A model generated the notes under the pieces. That model saw only the letters and a list, made by a program, of their open reading frames with translations. It made no database searches and was not told the origin of the DNA. From an uncultured Bacilli bacterium (GTDB lineage Bacteria; Bacillota_I; Bacilli_A; RF39; UBA660): a DNA stretch of 32,321 bases. Each line of letters opens with the position of its first letter. The first letter of the stretch is position 1. The stretch is from assembly GCA_947630865.1 (NCBI GenBank), contig CANRJE010000004.1, positions 1 through 32,321 on the forward strand. The letters are read 5' to 3'. This document shows, piece after piece, positions 1-8,340 of the stretch. The translations under genes and the position numbers were made by a program.

Positions 1-438
1 CATAAAAAAGGTATTGAAGCAAGACGTGGACGTGCTTGTGCTGCTAATATTGTACCAACATCAACAGGTGCTGCTTCTGCAATTGGTGCAGTTATCCCTA
101 GTTTAAAAGGAAAAATGCAAGGAATTGCTATGCGAGTTCCTGTTCCAACTGGTTCAGTTGTTGATTTAGTTTTAAAATTAAAGAAAAAAACAAGTGTTGA
201 AGAAATCAATAAATTATTTGAAAGAAATCAAAATGAAACTTTAAAAATTACATATGACCCAATTGTTTCAAGTGATGTTATTGGAACTAAATATGGTGCT
301 GTTGTTGATGCTTTATCAACTGATGTTTTAGAAACAGAAGAAGGAGAACTAGTCAAAGTTATTGCTTGGTATGATAATGAAATGGGATATTCATATCAAA
401 TGGTAAGAACAGCTAATTATTTTAGCGAAAAGGAATAA
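1..438 (+). CDS. gap: Glyceraldehyde-3-phosphate dehydrogenase, C-terminal part (5' end outside window)
   Basis: Frame 1 is open from base 1: HKKGIEARRGRACAANIVPTSTGAASAIGAVIPSLKGKMQGIAMRVPVPTGSVVDL...WYDNEMGYSYQMVRT, typical GAPDH C-terminal catalytic domain. The ORF-track start at 115 is an internal Met. Confidence 0.97.
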   Translation, partial: HKKGIEARRGRACAANIVPTSTGAASAIGAVIPSLKGKMQGIAMRVPVPTGSVVDLVLKLKKKTSVEEINKLFERNQNETLKITYDPIVSSDVIGTKYGAVVDALSTDVLETEEGELVKVIAWYDNEMGYSYQMVRTANYFSEKE

Positions 439-439
439 G

Positions 440-787
440 ATGAATGCTATTTTAGGATTTTTTAGAAATACATTATCTGGTACATATTATGTTATTTATT
501 GCCTTGTTCTTTTAACCTTTTTGTTTGCTATTGTTGGTTATTTGTATAAACAAAAGTATGCTAAGGTGGAATTTAAATTAACTACTAGTCAGCCTAAAAA
601 AGAAGTGGTTAAAGTAGCTGATAAAAAAACTTCATCTAAAAAAGCTAAAAATAAAAATGTTGTGAAAAAAGAAACTACTAGAGGTCAAAGTGTTACATCA
701 GCTATGGGAATTGCAAGTACTAAAAGTGTTGCTTCATCAAATATGAAGCAAGGAGCTCAATCACAGTTTAATACTATTAATAAATAA
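440..787 (+). CDS. Small single-TM protein with a Lys/Ser/Thr-rich tail, unknown function
   Basis: ATG 1 nt after the gap stop; N-terminal hydrophobic segment YYVIYCLVLLTFLFAIVGYLY followed by a basic low-complexity tail. Confidence 0.7.
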   Translation: MNAILGFFRNTLSGTYYVIYCLVLLTFLFAIVGYLYKQKYAKVEFKLTTSQPKKEVVKVADKKTSSKKAKNKNVVKKETTRGQSVTSAMGIASTKSVASSNMKQGAQSQFNTINK

Positions 788-805
788 GAGATTAGTCTCT
801 TTTTT
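786..805 (+). terminator. Rho-independent terminator
   Basis: AAGAGA-TTAG-TCTCTT followed by a T run, directly after the stop codon. Confidence 0.7.
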
Positions 806-824
806 CATATACTTTGAGGTGCTT

Positions 825-1190
825 ATGAAGAATATTAATAAATTAATTATTTATTATAACGTTCGTTATTTAATGCTTATGATTATTATCGAATACATTA
901 TGTCATTTAATTTTTTAGATGGATTTATACCAGTTTATATTCCACTCAGTTATTTAATTATTCGTTTTTTGGTAATTCATGATATCGAGAAAAAACAAAT
1001 AAAAAAAGATGATATTCTTTTCTATCTTTTAACGGGTTTTACAACTATAAATATTTTCTTTCACTTTAATATATTTTATGATATCTGTATAGTTATATTC
1101 TTGATTATTTTAAAAGATAAAAAGAGTAGTCAAGATGAGATAATTAAGAAAAATTTAGAAGAATTTTATAAAAGTCAAAAACAAAATTAG
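825..1190 (+). CDS. Small multi-TM membrane protein, unknown
   Basis: ORF track starts at GTG 819; ATG 825 has GAGGTG immediately upstream. Several hydrophobic helices. Confidence 0.6.
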   Translation: MKNINKLIIYYNVRYLMLMIIIEYIMSFNFLDGFIPVYIPLSYLIIRFLVIHDIEKKQIKKDDILFYLLTGFTTINIFFHFNIFYDICIVIFLIILKDKKSSQDEIIKKNLEEFYKSQKQN

Positions 1191-1213
1191 TTCATTTGAA
1201 TTAATTTTTTTTA
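1185..1213 (+). terminator. Rho-independent terminator overlapping the stop codon
   Basis: AATTAGTTCA-TT-TGAATTAATT then a T run; the TAG stop lies inside the 5' arm. Confidence 0.5.
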
Positions 1214-1251
1214 TTAACTTTTTAAAATTAGAAGAAAAAAGTCGAATTTTG

Positions 1252-1260
1252 TGCTATAAT
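1252..1260 (+). promoter_or_regulatory. Extended -10 promoter element for ftsEX
   Basis: TGCTATAAT about 35 nt upstream of the ftsE start; no strong -35 seen. Confidence 0.45.
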
Positions 1261-1292
1261 TATTTTATATCATGAAAAATAGGCGGTGAAAT

Positions 1293-1991
1293 ATGGGATT
1301 TATAAAATTTAATGGTGTAACTAAACAATATAAAAACGGAGTTGTTGCTATATATGATTTAAATTTAGATATTGAAAAAGGTGATTTCTGTTTTATTATA
1401 GGTGGTTCTGGAAGTGGTAAATCAACTTTAATAAAAATGCTTTATCGTGAAGAAAAGCCAACTAGAGGAGAAATTATATTAGGTGGACTTCGAGTTAATA
1501 AATTACGAAATTCAAATGTATATAAATTAAGAAGAAAATTAGGAATTGTTTTCCAAGATTATAGATTATTACCAAAAAGTAATGTTTATGAAAATGTTGC
1601 TTTTGCTCTTGAATCTATTGGTATAAGAAAAAAAGATATTCGTCCAAAGGTTTTAAAAGCTATAGAAATGGTTGGATTAAAAAGTAAATTAAGAGATTAT
1701 CCTGAGAATTTATCAGGTGGTGAACAACAAAGAGTTGCAATCGCAAGAGCAATTGCTAATGAACCTAAACTTTTAATCTGTGATGAACCAACAGGTAACT
1801 TAGACCCAGTTATGAGTATGGAAATTGTTGATATTTTGGAAGATATTAATAAAAAAGAAGGTACAACAGTTATTATGGTAACTCATGATAAAACAATTGT
1901 TGATAAAAAGAAAAAACATGTAATAGCCCTTAAAGAAGGACATTTATTTAAAGATTATAAGGAGGGTGAATACATAGATGAGATTCTTTAG
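1293..1991 (+). CDS. ftsE: Cell division ATP-binding protein FtsE
   Basis: ABC ATPase: Walker A GGSGSGKST, signature LSGGEQQRVAIARA, Walker B LLICDEPTGNLD; overlaps an FtsX-like permease. Confidence 0.95.
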   Translation: MGFIKFNGVTKQYKNGVVAIYDLNLDIEKGDFCFIIGGSGSGKSTLIKMLYREEKPTRGEIILGGLRVNKLRNSNVYKLRRKLGIVFQDYRLLPKSNVYENVAFALESIGIRKKDIRPKVLKAIEMVGLKSKLRDYPENLSGGEQQRVAIARAIANEPKLLICDEPTGNLDPVMSMEIVDILEDINKKEGTTVIMVTHDKTIVDKKKKHVIALKEGHLFKDYKEGEYIDEIL

Positions 1992-2877
1992 AATTTTAGG
2001 AAGAAGTATAAGAGATGCTTTTAAAAGTGTAGGTAGAAATTTTTCTTTATCACTTGCTAGTATTTCTTGTATTATTGTAACACTTGTCATCGTATCTTTA
2101 TCAATTGTTGTATCTTATAATGTTGATAATTTTTCTAATACATTAAAACAAGATTTAACAATTGTAGCTTTTGTTTCTAATGATGCTGATGAATTTGATG
2201 TTGATAAACTTAAAAAAGATATAGAAAATATTGGTAATGTAGATACTGTTACCTTTAAAGATAAAGCTGAAATAAAAAAAGAGATGATGGGAGAAGACGA
2301 AGCTTTTGAAAATGCTATGAAAAATTGGGACGATGAAGAAAATCCATTACAACATACGTATTTAGTAAAGGTTAAAGATATAGAAAAAATTGGTGAAACA
2401 GCAACGGCTATCAATAATTTATCATCAATTGATGTTGTTAAATATGGGCAAGGTATGGTTGACCAACTAATAGCAGCATTTAAGGCTGTTCAAAAAGTAT
2501 CTATCATTGCAGTAGTTGCTCTTGTTTTAATGACAATGTTCTTAATTATAAATACTATTAAGTTAACAATATTCTCAAGAAAAAGAGAAATTTCTATTAT
2601 GAGACTTGTTGGAGCAAGTAATTTTGCAATTAAACTTCCATTTGTAGTAGAAGGTATGGTTTTAGGATTTATTGGTTCAATTATTCCTGTTTGTATAACT
2701 ATTTATGGATATAAAGCTTTATATACACATTTTGGTGGAAGATTATTTACTGATATAATTAAACTTGTAAAACCAGAACCATTTGTTTATTTTGCTTCTT
2801 TAATTGTTGTTGGTATAGGTATATTAGTAGGTATGATTGGAAGTAGTAGAGCTGTTAGAAAATATTTAAAAGTATAA
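1978..2877 (+). CDS. ftsX: Cell division protein FtsX (permease)
   Basis: FtsX architecture: N-terminal TM, extracellular domain, three C-terminal TMs; IVAFVSNDADEFDVDKLKKDIENIGNVDTVTFKDKAE; 14-nt overlap with ftsE. Confidence 0.93.
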   Translation: MRFFRILGRSIRDAFKSVGRNFSLSLASISCIIVTLVIVSLSIVVSYNVDNFSNTLKQDLTIVAFVSNDADEFDVDKLKKDIENIGNVDTVTFKDKAEIKKEMMGEDEAFENAMKNWDDEENPLQHTYLVKVKDIEKIGETATAINNLSSIDVVKYGQGMVDQLIAAFKAVQKVSIIAVVALVLMTMFLIINTIKLTIFSRKREISIMRLVGASNFAIKLPFVVEGMVLGFIGSIIPVCITIYGYKALYTHFGGRLFTDIIKLVKPEPFVYFASLIVVGIGILVGMIGSSRAVRKYLKV

Positions 2878-3004
2878 TGAGACAAATTAGAAATGTGGAG
2901 CTATAAAAAGCAAAGCATTCCTTTTTTTGTACTAACTGTTGAGAAAGTTTAAAAACTTAAACTAAAGATTTAGTTAAAAAGATAGTTAAATATAAATTAA
3001 AAAA

Positions 3005-3013
3005 TGCTATAAT
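3005..3013 (+). promoter_or_regulatory. Extended -10 promoter element for the fic gene
   Basis: TGCTATAAT just upstream of the Fic start; weak GTTAAA -35 about 17 nt before it. Confidence 0.4.
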
Positions 3014-3025
3014 TTTTATTAAGGA

Positions 3026-4117
3026 ATGGTGATTTTAAAAATGAATATAAATTGGCAATATACAGATAAAATAGTTAATGCTTTATTAAAAATAAATAGT
3101 GCAAAAGAAATTGTTGATTTGTTGGAATTACCAGTATCTATTGAAGAAGAAATAAAAAAAGAATCAATAGCTAAAAGGGTACATTATTCTACTAAAATCG
3201 AAGGCAATAGTTTAAATTTAAAGGAAGTAGAATTAGTTTTAAAAAATAAAAATGAATCTTGTGAGCATAATGTTTTAGAAGTAAGAAATTACTATAATGC
3301 TTTAATGTATTTAAATAAAGAAGCTGAAAAGAATAATGTTATTACAGAAGATTTAATATTAAAAGTTCATAATTTAGTTACAGGAAAAAAATTAACATAT
3401 AAAAATACTTATCGAAAAGAACAAAATGTTGTTGCTGATTCTGCAACTGGAACAATTGTTTATATACCGCCAGAGGCTAAAGATGTTAGGACTTTAGTTA
3501 AGCAAATGATAAATGAATTTAATGATAAAAAAAGAAATATTCCTATTCCAATTAAAGCAGGAATTTTAGCTTATGAGTTTGTAACAATTCATCCATTTTG
3601 GGATGGCAATGGAAGATGTATGAGATTATTGGCTAATTATATTTTAAAAGCATATGGATATGATTTAAAAGGTTTTTATGTTACAGAAGAATTATATGAT
3701 AAAAATATAAATGATTATTATCAATCATTACAAATGAATTTGCATCATAATTATTATTTTGGAAGAAATAATGCTGATATAACAGAATGGTTAGAATATT
3801 TTTTAAATACTATGGCAACTACATTTGAAGCTGTTGGAAATAAAGTTAAAGAAATACATGAGAATAATAAAGAAGATGTTAGCATATTAGATACAATGGA
3901 TAAAAGAGAAAGATGGATAGCTAATTACGTAGTTACTAATAAAAAAATAAAAGCTAAAGATATTGCTAATCATTTTAAAATTAATTTAGATACTGCAAAC
4001 AATTGGATTAAAAAATGGATAGAAGAAGAATTTTTAATAAGAGTAGATAATAAACAAATAAGAAATGTTGATTATACCTTGACTTTAAAGTATTTAAAAA
4101 AATTAAACCGAAAATAA
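3026..4117 (+). CDS. Fic domain protein (putative AMPylase) with C-terminal HTH-like region
   Basis: Catalytic motif HPFWDGNGRCMR; N-terminal inhibitory-helix motif STKIEGN matching (S/T)xxxE(G/N); C-terminal IKAKDIANHFKINLDTANNWIKKW HTH-like. Start may be ATG 3041 instead. Confidence 0.93.
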   Translation: MVILKMNINWQYTDKIVNALLKINSAKEIVDLLELPVSIEEEIKKESIAKRVHYSTKIEGNSLNLKEVELVLKNKNESCEHNVLEVRNYYNALMYLNKEAEKNNVITEDLILKVHNLVTGKKLTYKNTYRKEQNVVADSATGTIVYIPPEAKDVRTLVKQMINEFNDKKRNIPIPIKAGILAYEFVTIHPFWDGNGRCMRLLANYILKAYGYDLKGFYVTEELYDKNINDYYQSLQMNLHHNYYFGRNNADITEWLEYFLNTMATTFEAVGNKVKEIHENNKEDVSILDTMDKRERWIANYVVTNKKIKAKDIANHFKINLDTANNWIKKWIEEEFLIRVDNKQIRNVDYTLTLKYLKKLNRK

Positions 4118-4148
4118 ACCGAATTTAAGCCGAATTTAAGCCGATTTT
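4105..4148 (+). repeat. Four 11-bp tandem units at the 3' end of fic
   Basis: AAACCGAAAAT / AAACCGAATTT / AAGCCGAATTT / AAGCCGATTTT; the fic stop TAA (4115-4117) spans the unit 1/unit 2 junction. Confidence 0.8.
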
Positions 4149-4175
4149 TTAAGACTTTATAAATTATTAGAGAAT

Positions 4176-4200
4176 AAAAAGTATGAAAAAAATACTTTTT
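4176..4200 (+). terminator. Rho-independent terminator
   Basis: AAAAAGTAT-GAAAAAA-ATACTTTTT stem followed by T. Confidence 0.65.
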
Positions 4201-4233
4201 TATTTTAAATTAAATTTAAAAAAAGAAGAAAAA

Positions 4234-4260
4234 TTAGCACTCTATATTGACAAGTGCTAA
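4234..4260 (+). promoter_or_regulatory. CIRCE element (HrcA operator)
   Basis: TTAGCACTC-N9-AAGTGCTAA, matching TTAGCACTC-N9-GAGTGCTAA with one mismatch in the right arm. Confidence 0.93.
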
Positions 4261-4274
4261 AAAATGATTATAAT
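4247..4274 (+). promoter_or_regulatory. Sigma-A-type promoter for clpB, overlapping CIRCE
   Basis: TTGACA (4247-4252), 16-nt spacer, TATAAT (4269-4274). Confidence 0.85.
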
Positions 4275-4325
4275 TAGTATTGAAATATGAAATTTAATCA
4301 TATTAATGTTGAAGGGGTGATAATT

Positions 4326-6419
4326 ATGTATCCAAATAATAATGAAGAAAAAGAAAATGTATTAGAAAAATATGGACGAGATATTACACTTGATGCTAAA
4401 AATGGAAAAATTGATCCAGTTATAGGGCGTGATGAAGAAATTCGTGGTATTACTCGTATTTTATCAAGAAAAACAAAAAATAATCCCGTTTTAATTGGAG
4501 AACCAGGAGTTGGAAAAACGGCTATTGTTGAAGGACTTGCTAATAGAATTATAGCAGGTGATGTACCTAATAGTTTAAAAGATAAAAAAGTTTGGGAACT
4601 TGATCTTGCTAGTTTAATAGCTGGTGCTAAATATCGTGGTGAATTTGAGGAACGTCTTAAAAATGTTTTAAATGAAATTAAAAAAAGTGAAGGTAATATC
4701 ATCATGTTTATTGATGAAATTCATATGATTGTTGGAAATGGTGCTGAAGGAGCAATGGATACTTCAAACATCTTAAAACCAATGCTTGCTCGTGGAGAAA
4801 TTCATGTAATTGGTGCTACAACTTTAAATGAATATCGAAAGTATATTGAAAAAGATGGAGCTTTAGAAAGACGTTTTCAAAAGATTAAAGTATCTGAACC
4901 AAGTGTTGCTGATACAATTACAATATTAAGAGGTTTAAAAGAACGTTTTGAAATTCATCATGGAGTATCAATTACTGATAAATCTTTAATAGCAGCAGCA
5001 ACTTTATCAAATCGTTATATAACAGATAGATATTTACCTGATAAAGCAATAGATTTAGTAGATGAAGCTTGTGCAACAATAAGAGTTCAAATGGATTCTG
5101 TTCCTTTAGAACTTGATACTATAACTAGAAAAATATTATCACTTGAAATAGAAAAACAAGCAATAAAAAAAGAAAAAGATGAATTATCTAAAAATAGACT
5201 TGATGAAATTGAACATGAACTTGTTAATTTAAAGAAAGAAGAAGCAAAACTTAAAGAAGATTGGAATAGAGAAAAAGAAATAAATGATAAAATAAAATCT
5301 AAAAAGAAAGAACTAGAAAATGCTAAATTTACGCTTCAAACGGCAGAAAATAAGTATGATTTAGAAACAGCAGCAAGATATCGTCATGGTGAAATACCAA
5401 GACTTGAAAAGGAATTAGATGAATTAAATAAGTTAGAAAAGAATCGGATTTTAAGTGATACAGTTAATGAAGAAGATATAGCTTATGTTATATCAAAACT
5501 TACAAATATTCCTTTAACAAAACTTGTATCTTCTGAAAAAGAAAAATTATTGAGTCTTTATGATAATATGAAAAAAAATGTTATGGGACAAGATGAGGCT
5601 TTAAAATTAGTATCAGAATGTATTATTAAAAGTAGAAGTGGAATAAAAGACCCTAATCGTCCAATTGGTTCATTTATTTTCTTAGGACCAACAGGAGTTG
5701 GTAAAACCGAGGTTGCTAAAACGTTAGCTTATGAACTTTTTGATGATAAGAGTCATATGGTTCGAATTGATATGAGTGAATATATGGAGAAATTTAGTGT
5801 TTCAAGACTTATTGGTTCTCCTCCAGGATATGTTGGATATGAAGAAGGTGGAGAATTAACGGAAGCTGTAAGACGTAATCCATATAGTATCGTTTTATTT
5901 GATGAAATTGAAAAAGCCCATCCAGAAGTTTTAAATTTATTACTTCAAATACTTGATGATGGTAGAATAACAGATTCTAATGGAAGAACAGTTGATTTTA
6001 AAAATACAATTATTATAATGACAAGTAATCTTGGAAGTGAATATGCTCTAAATTCGGAAAATGATAAAGTTATGAAAGAGTTAGAAAATACTTTTAGACC
6101 AGAGTTTATTAATCGAATTGATGAAATAATTATCTTTAAACCATTAACAAAAGAAGTTATATATCAAGTATTAGATAAGATAATTCATGAAATAGAGATG
6201 CGTTTAAGTGATAAAAATATTAAATTAAATTTAACAAAAGAAGCAAAAGATTATTTAATTGAAATAGGTTATGATGTTAATTATGGAGCAAGACCTTTAA
6301 AGAGAGTTGTTTCAAGAACACTTGAAGTATTACTTGCTAATAGCCTAATAAGTGGTGAAATTAGTTATGGTGAAACAGTTACTTTTGATTTTAGAGATAA
6401 TCAATTAGTAATTAGATAA
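4326..6419 (+). CDS. clpB: ClpB-type disaggregase lacking the N-terminal domain
   Basis: Two AAA+ modules ([18 protein letters not shown]), ClpB-like coiled-coil M-domain ([25 protein letters not shown]), no Clp_N domain. ATG 4326 preceded by AAGGGGTG; the ORF-track start 4287 sits only a few nt after the predicted TSS and lacks an SD. Confidence 0.9.
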   Translation: MYPNNNEEKENVLEKYGRDITLDAKNGKIDPVIGRDEEIRGITRILSRKTKNNPVLIGEPGVGKTAIVEGLANRIIAGDVPNSLKDKKVWELDLASLIAGAKYRGEFEERLKNVLNEIKKSEGNIIMFIDEIHMIVGNGAEGAMDTSNILKPMLARGEIHVIGATTLNEYRKYIEKDGALERRFQKIKVSEPSVADTITILRGLKERFEIHHGVSITDKSLIAAATLSNRYITDRYLPDKAIDLVDEACATIRVQMDSVPLELDTITRKILSLEIEKQAIKKEKDELSKNRLDEIEHELVNLKKEEAKLKEDWNREKEINDKIKSKKKELENAKFTLQTAENKYDLETAARYRHGEIPRLEKELDELNKLEKNRILSDTVNEEDIAYVISKLTNIPLTKLVSSEKEKLLSLYDNMKKNVMGQDEALKLVSECIIKSRSGIKDPNRPIGSFIFLGPTGVGKTEVAKTLAYELFDDKSHMVRIDMSEYMEKFSVSRLIGSPPGYVGYEEGGELTEAVRRNPYSIVLFDEIEKAHPEVLNLLLQILDDGRITDSNGRTVDFKNTIIIMTSNLGSEYALNSENDKVMKELENTFRPEFINRIDEIIIFKPLTKEVIYQVLDKIIHEIEMRLSDKNIKLNLTKEAKDYLIEIGYDVNYGARPLKRVVSRTLEVLLANSLISGEISYGETVTFDFRDNQLVIR

Positions 6420-6428
6420 TAATTTAGG

Positions 6429-6460
6429 AAAGATAATAAGTAAAATTATTGTCTTTTTTA
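6429..6460 (+). terminator. Rho-independent terminator after clpB
   Basis: AAAGATAATAA-GTAAAA-TTATTGTCTTTTTT stem (one G-U) plus T run. Confidence 0.65.
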
Positions 6461-6508
6461 TTGAATATTTTTTGGCTTTTATTTATAATGAGAGTATAGG
6501 AGGAAAAT

Positions 6509-8317
6509 ATGGAAGATATTAAACTTGATGGCCCTCAAATGAGAGTAGTTGACTATTTAAAAGAAAAGAATAAAGATAATGGGAAAGTTGTAGCTGGTCA
6601 GTACTTTGGTAGTAATTATACTTATGATGAAACATTTAAAATGTTTAATGATTATAAAAAAGCATTTTTAAGTTTGGAAGGAAAAGGTGAAAATGGTATT
6701 TTAATTGCATCTCCATCTACTATTTCTTCTGTTAATGCTTTCTTTGGAGCAATGGATGCTAATAAGATTGCATGTCCTATTGGTCAAGGTTTTTTACAAA
6801 CATTCACAGAAAGATATGTTAAAGAAAGTAATGCTAAAACAGTTTTTGCTTTAGATTTATTTTTAAATGAAGATTTAATTAATAACTTGGCTAAGGCTGG
6901 AGTTAAAAATATAATTGTAACAACAATTTCTGATTATATGAATCCCGTTGCTAAAGCAATTGCTAAAACTAAAGGACAAATACCAAAAGTTGATTTTATT
7001 GATGCTTATGTTCGAAGTGGAAAAAGTATTCCTCAAGGTTTAGAATTAATTCGTTTAAAAGATTTTGCTAAAGTTGGAAGTAAAATTAAAGAAGATACGA
7101 AATTTCCTTATAGAGAAGATCAAATTGTTGCTCATTTTTTAACTGGGGCAACAACTAGTCAAACACCTAAAACTGTTAGGGCATATGGAGATGAATTTAT
7201 TACTTTAGGAGAAATTTATAATACGGAATATTTTGATTTAAATCCAGGAGAAGTTAATACAATTTTTATTCCAATTTTCTATGGAACAGGTGCAAGTAAC
7301 AGTATCTATGCAGGACTTATCAATGGTATGACTAATAATTATAAACCAAAATATGATAAATATGCTTTTGCTAAAGATTTACAAGATTCAAAAGCTGTTG
7401 TTTGTGTTGTTGCTCCTAGTCATGTTGCAACGTTATTTAATTCTAAGTTACCAGATAATGCTTTAAGTCATGTAAAATATATTTATATTGGAGGAGAGGC
7501 TGTAACACCTGCTTGGCTTGAAAGAGCAAGAAGTGAGGCTAGAAGACTTGGGATTAAAGAAATTATCAATGGTTATGGTCAAACAGAAATGTTTTCAATG
7601 ACAGGTATTTCTAAAATGAATCCTGAACGTGATGATGATGTAAGTATTTATCCTGTTCCTGGTATGAAATATCGTGTAGTTGATGATGAGACAAGAGAAG
7701 TATTAGGAAAAAATCAAAGAGGAATTTTGGAAACTTCATATCCTAAAAAGTTACCTGGTTATTTAGATGGGGAGAAAAATAAAGAATTATTCACGAAAGA
7801 TGGTTGGGTTCATTCTGGAGATTCTGCTATTATGTATGATGATGGTTCAGTTAGAGTTTTTGGACGAGGAACAGATTTCTTTAAAAATAATGGCAAGAGT
7901 TATGCTATGTTTGATATTGAAGAAGCTATACTAAATCATCCAGGAGTTAATGAAGCTGAGGTTATTAAATTTGAAATTAATGGAAATGAATATCCTGCTG
8001 CTATTGTTGTTTTAAATGAAGAATGGCAAACAAGGCTACCAGAGTTTTTAAATTATATGCGAAGTTTAAAAGTTCCAGGAATTGAATACTTATTAGGAAC
8101 GAGATTTATTGATAACTTTAGAACCAATGAAATAACAGGTAAGAGAGATTACTTAAGTTTGCCTAAAACAGATAGAAAAGGTTACTATAAAATGGACGAT
8201 AAATTCTTATGGCAATTAGATTTACTTGATGATTTGAATACACCTTCAATCTTTACAATTCCAGAGAATGAGTTAACTATTTATTTTGAACAAAAAAGTA
8301 AAGTAAAATCTTTATAA
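6509..8317 (+). CDS. ANL superfamily AMP-binding (acyl-CoA synthetase-like) protein
   Basis: A5-like NGYGQTEM, HSGDSAIMYDDGSVRVFGRGTDFFKNNGKSYAMFDIEEAI, P-loop-like TGATTSQTPKT (divergent). SD AGGAGG upstream. Confidence 0.85.
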   Translation: MEDIKLDGPQMRVVDYLKEKNKDNGKVVAGQYFGSNYTYDETFKMFNDYKKAFLSLEGKGENGILIASPSTISSVNAFFGAMDANKIACPIGQGFLQTFTERYVKESNAKTVFALDLFLNEDLINNLAKAGVKNIIVTTISDYMNPVAKAIAKTKGQIPKVDFIDAYVRSGKSIPQGLELIRLKDFAKVGSKIKEDTKFPYREDQIVAHFLTGATTSQTPKTVRAYGDEFITLGEIYNTEYFDLNPGEVNTIFIPIFYGTGASNSIYAGLINGMTNNYKPKYDKYAFAKDLQDSKAVVCVVAPSHVATLFNSKLPDNALSHVKYIYIGGEAVTPAWLERARSEARRLGIKEIINGYGQTEMFSMTGISKMNPERDDDVSIYPVPGMKYRVVDDETREVLGKNQRGILETSYPKKLPGYLDGEKNKELFTKDGWVHSGDSAIMYDDGSVRVFGRGTDFFKNNGKSYAMFDIEEAILNHPGVNEAEVIKFEINGNEYPAAIVVLNEEWQTRLPEFLNYMRSLKVPGIEYLLGTRFIDNFRTNEITGKRDYLSLPKTDRKGYYKMDDKFLWQLDLLDDLNTPSIFTIPENELTIYFEQKSKVKSL

Positions 8318-8340
8318 AAAGAAAAAAAGGGAGTGAAAAT

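Noticed and set aside
2115-2414. Minus-strand ORF of 99 aa inside ftsX
   Set aside because: Antisense shadow of a confident CDS; Ser/Ile/Phe-rich translation and no SD. The same applies to minus-strand ORFs at 4298, 11275, 11829, 12168, 15998, 26728, 27533, 29737 and 30517.
2890-2930. Terminator after ftsX (GCTATAAAAAGC...CATTCCTTTTTTT)
   Set aside because: T run present but the stem is short and imperfect; not enough support.
4287-4325. ORF-track N-terminal extension [13 protein letters not shown] of ClpB
   Set aside because: Begins only a few nt after the predicted TSS, without an SD; ATG 4326 has a good SD.
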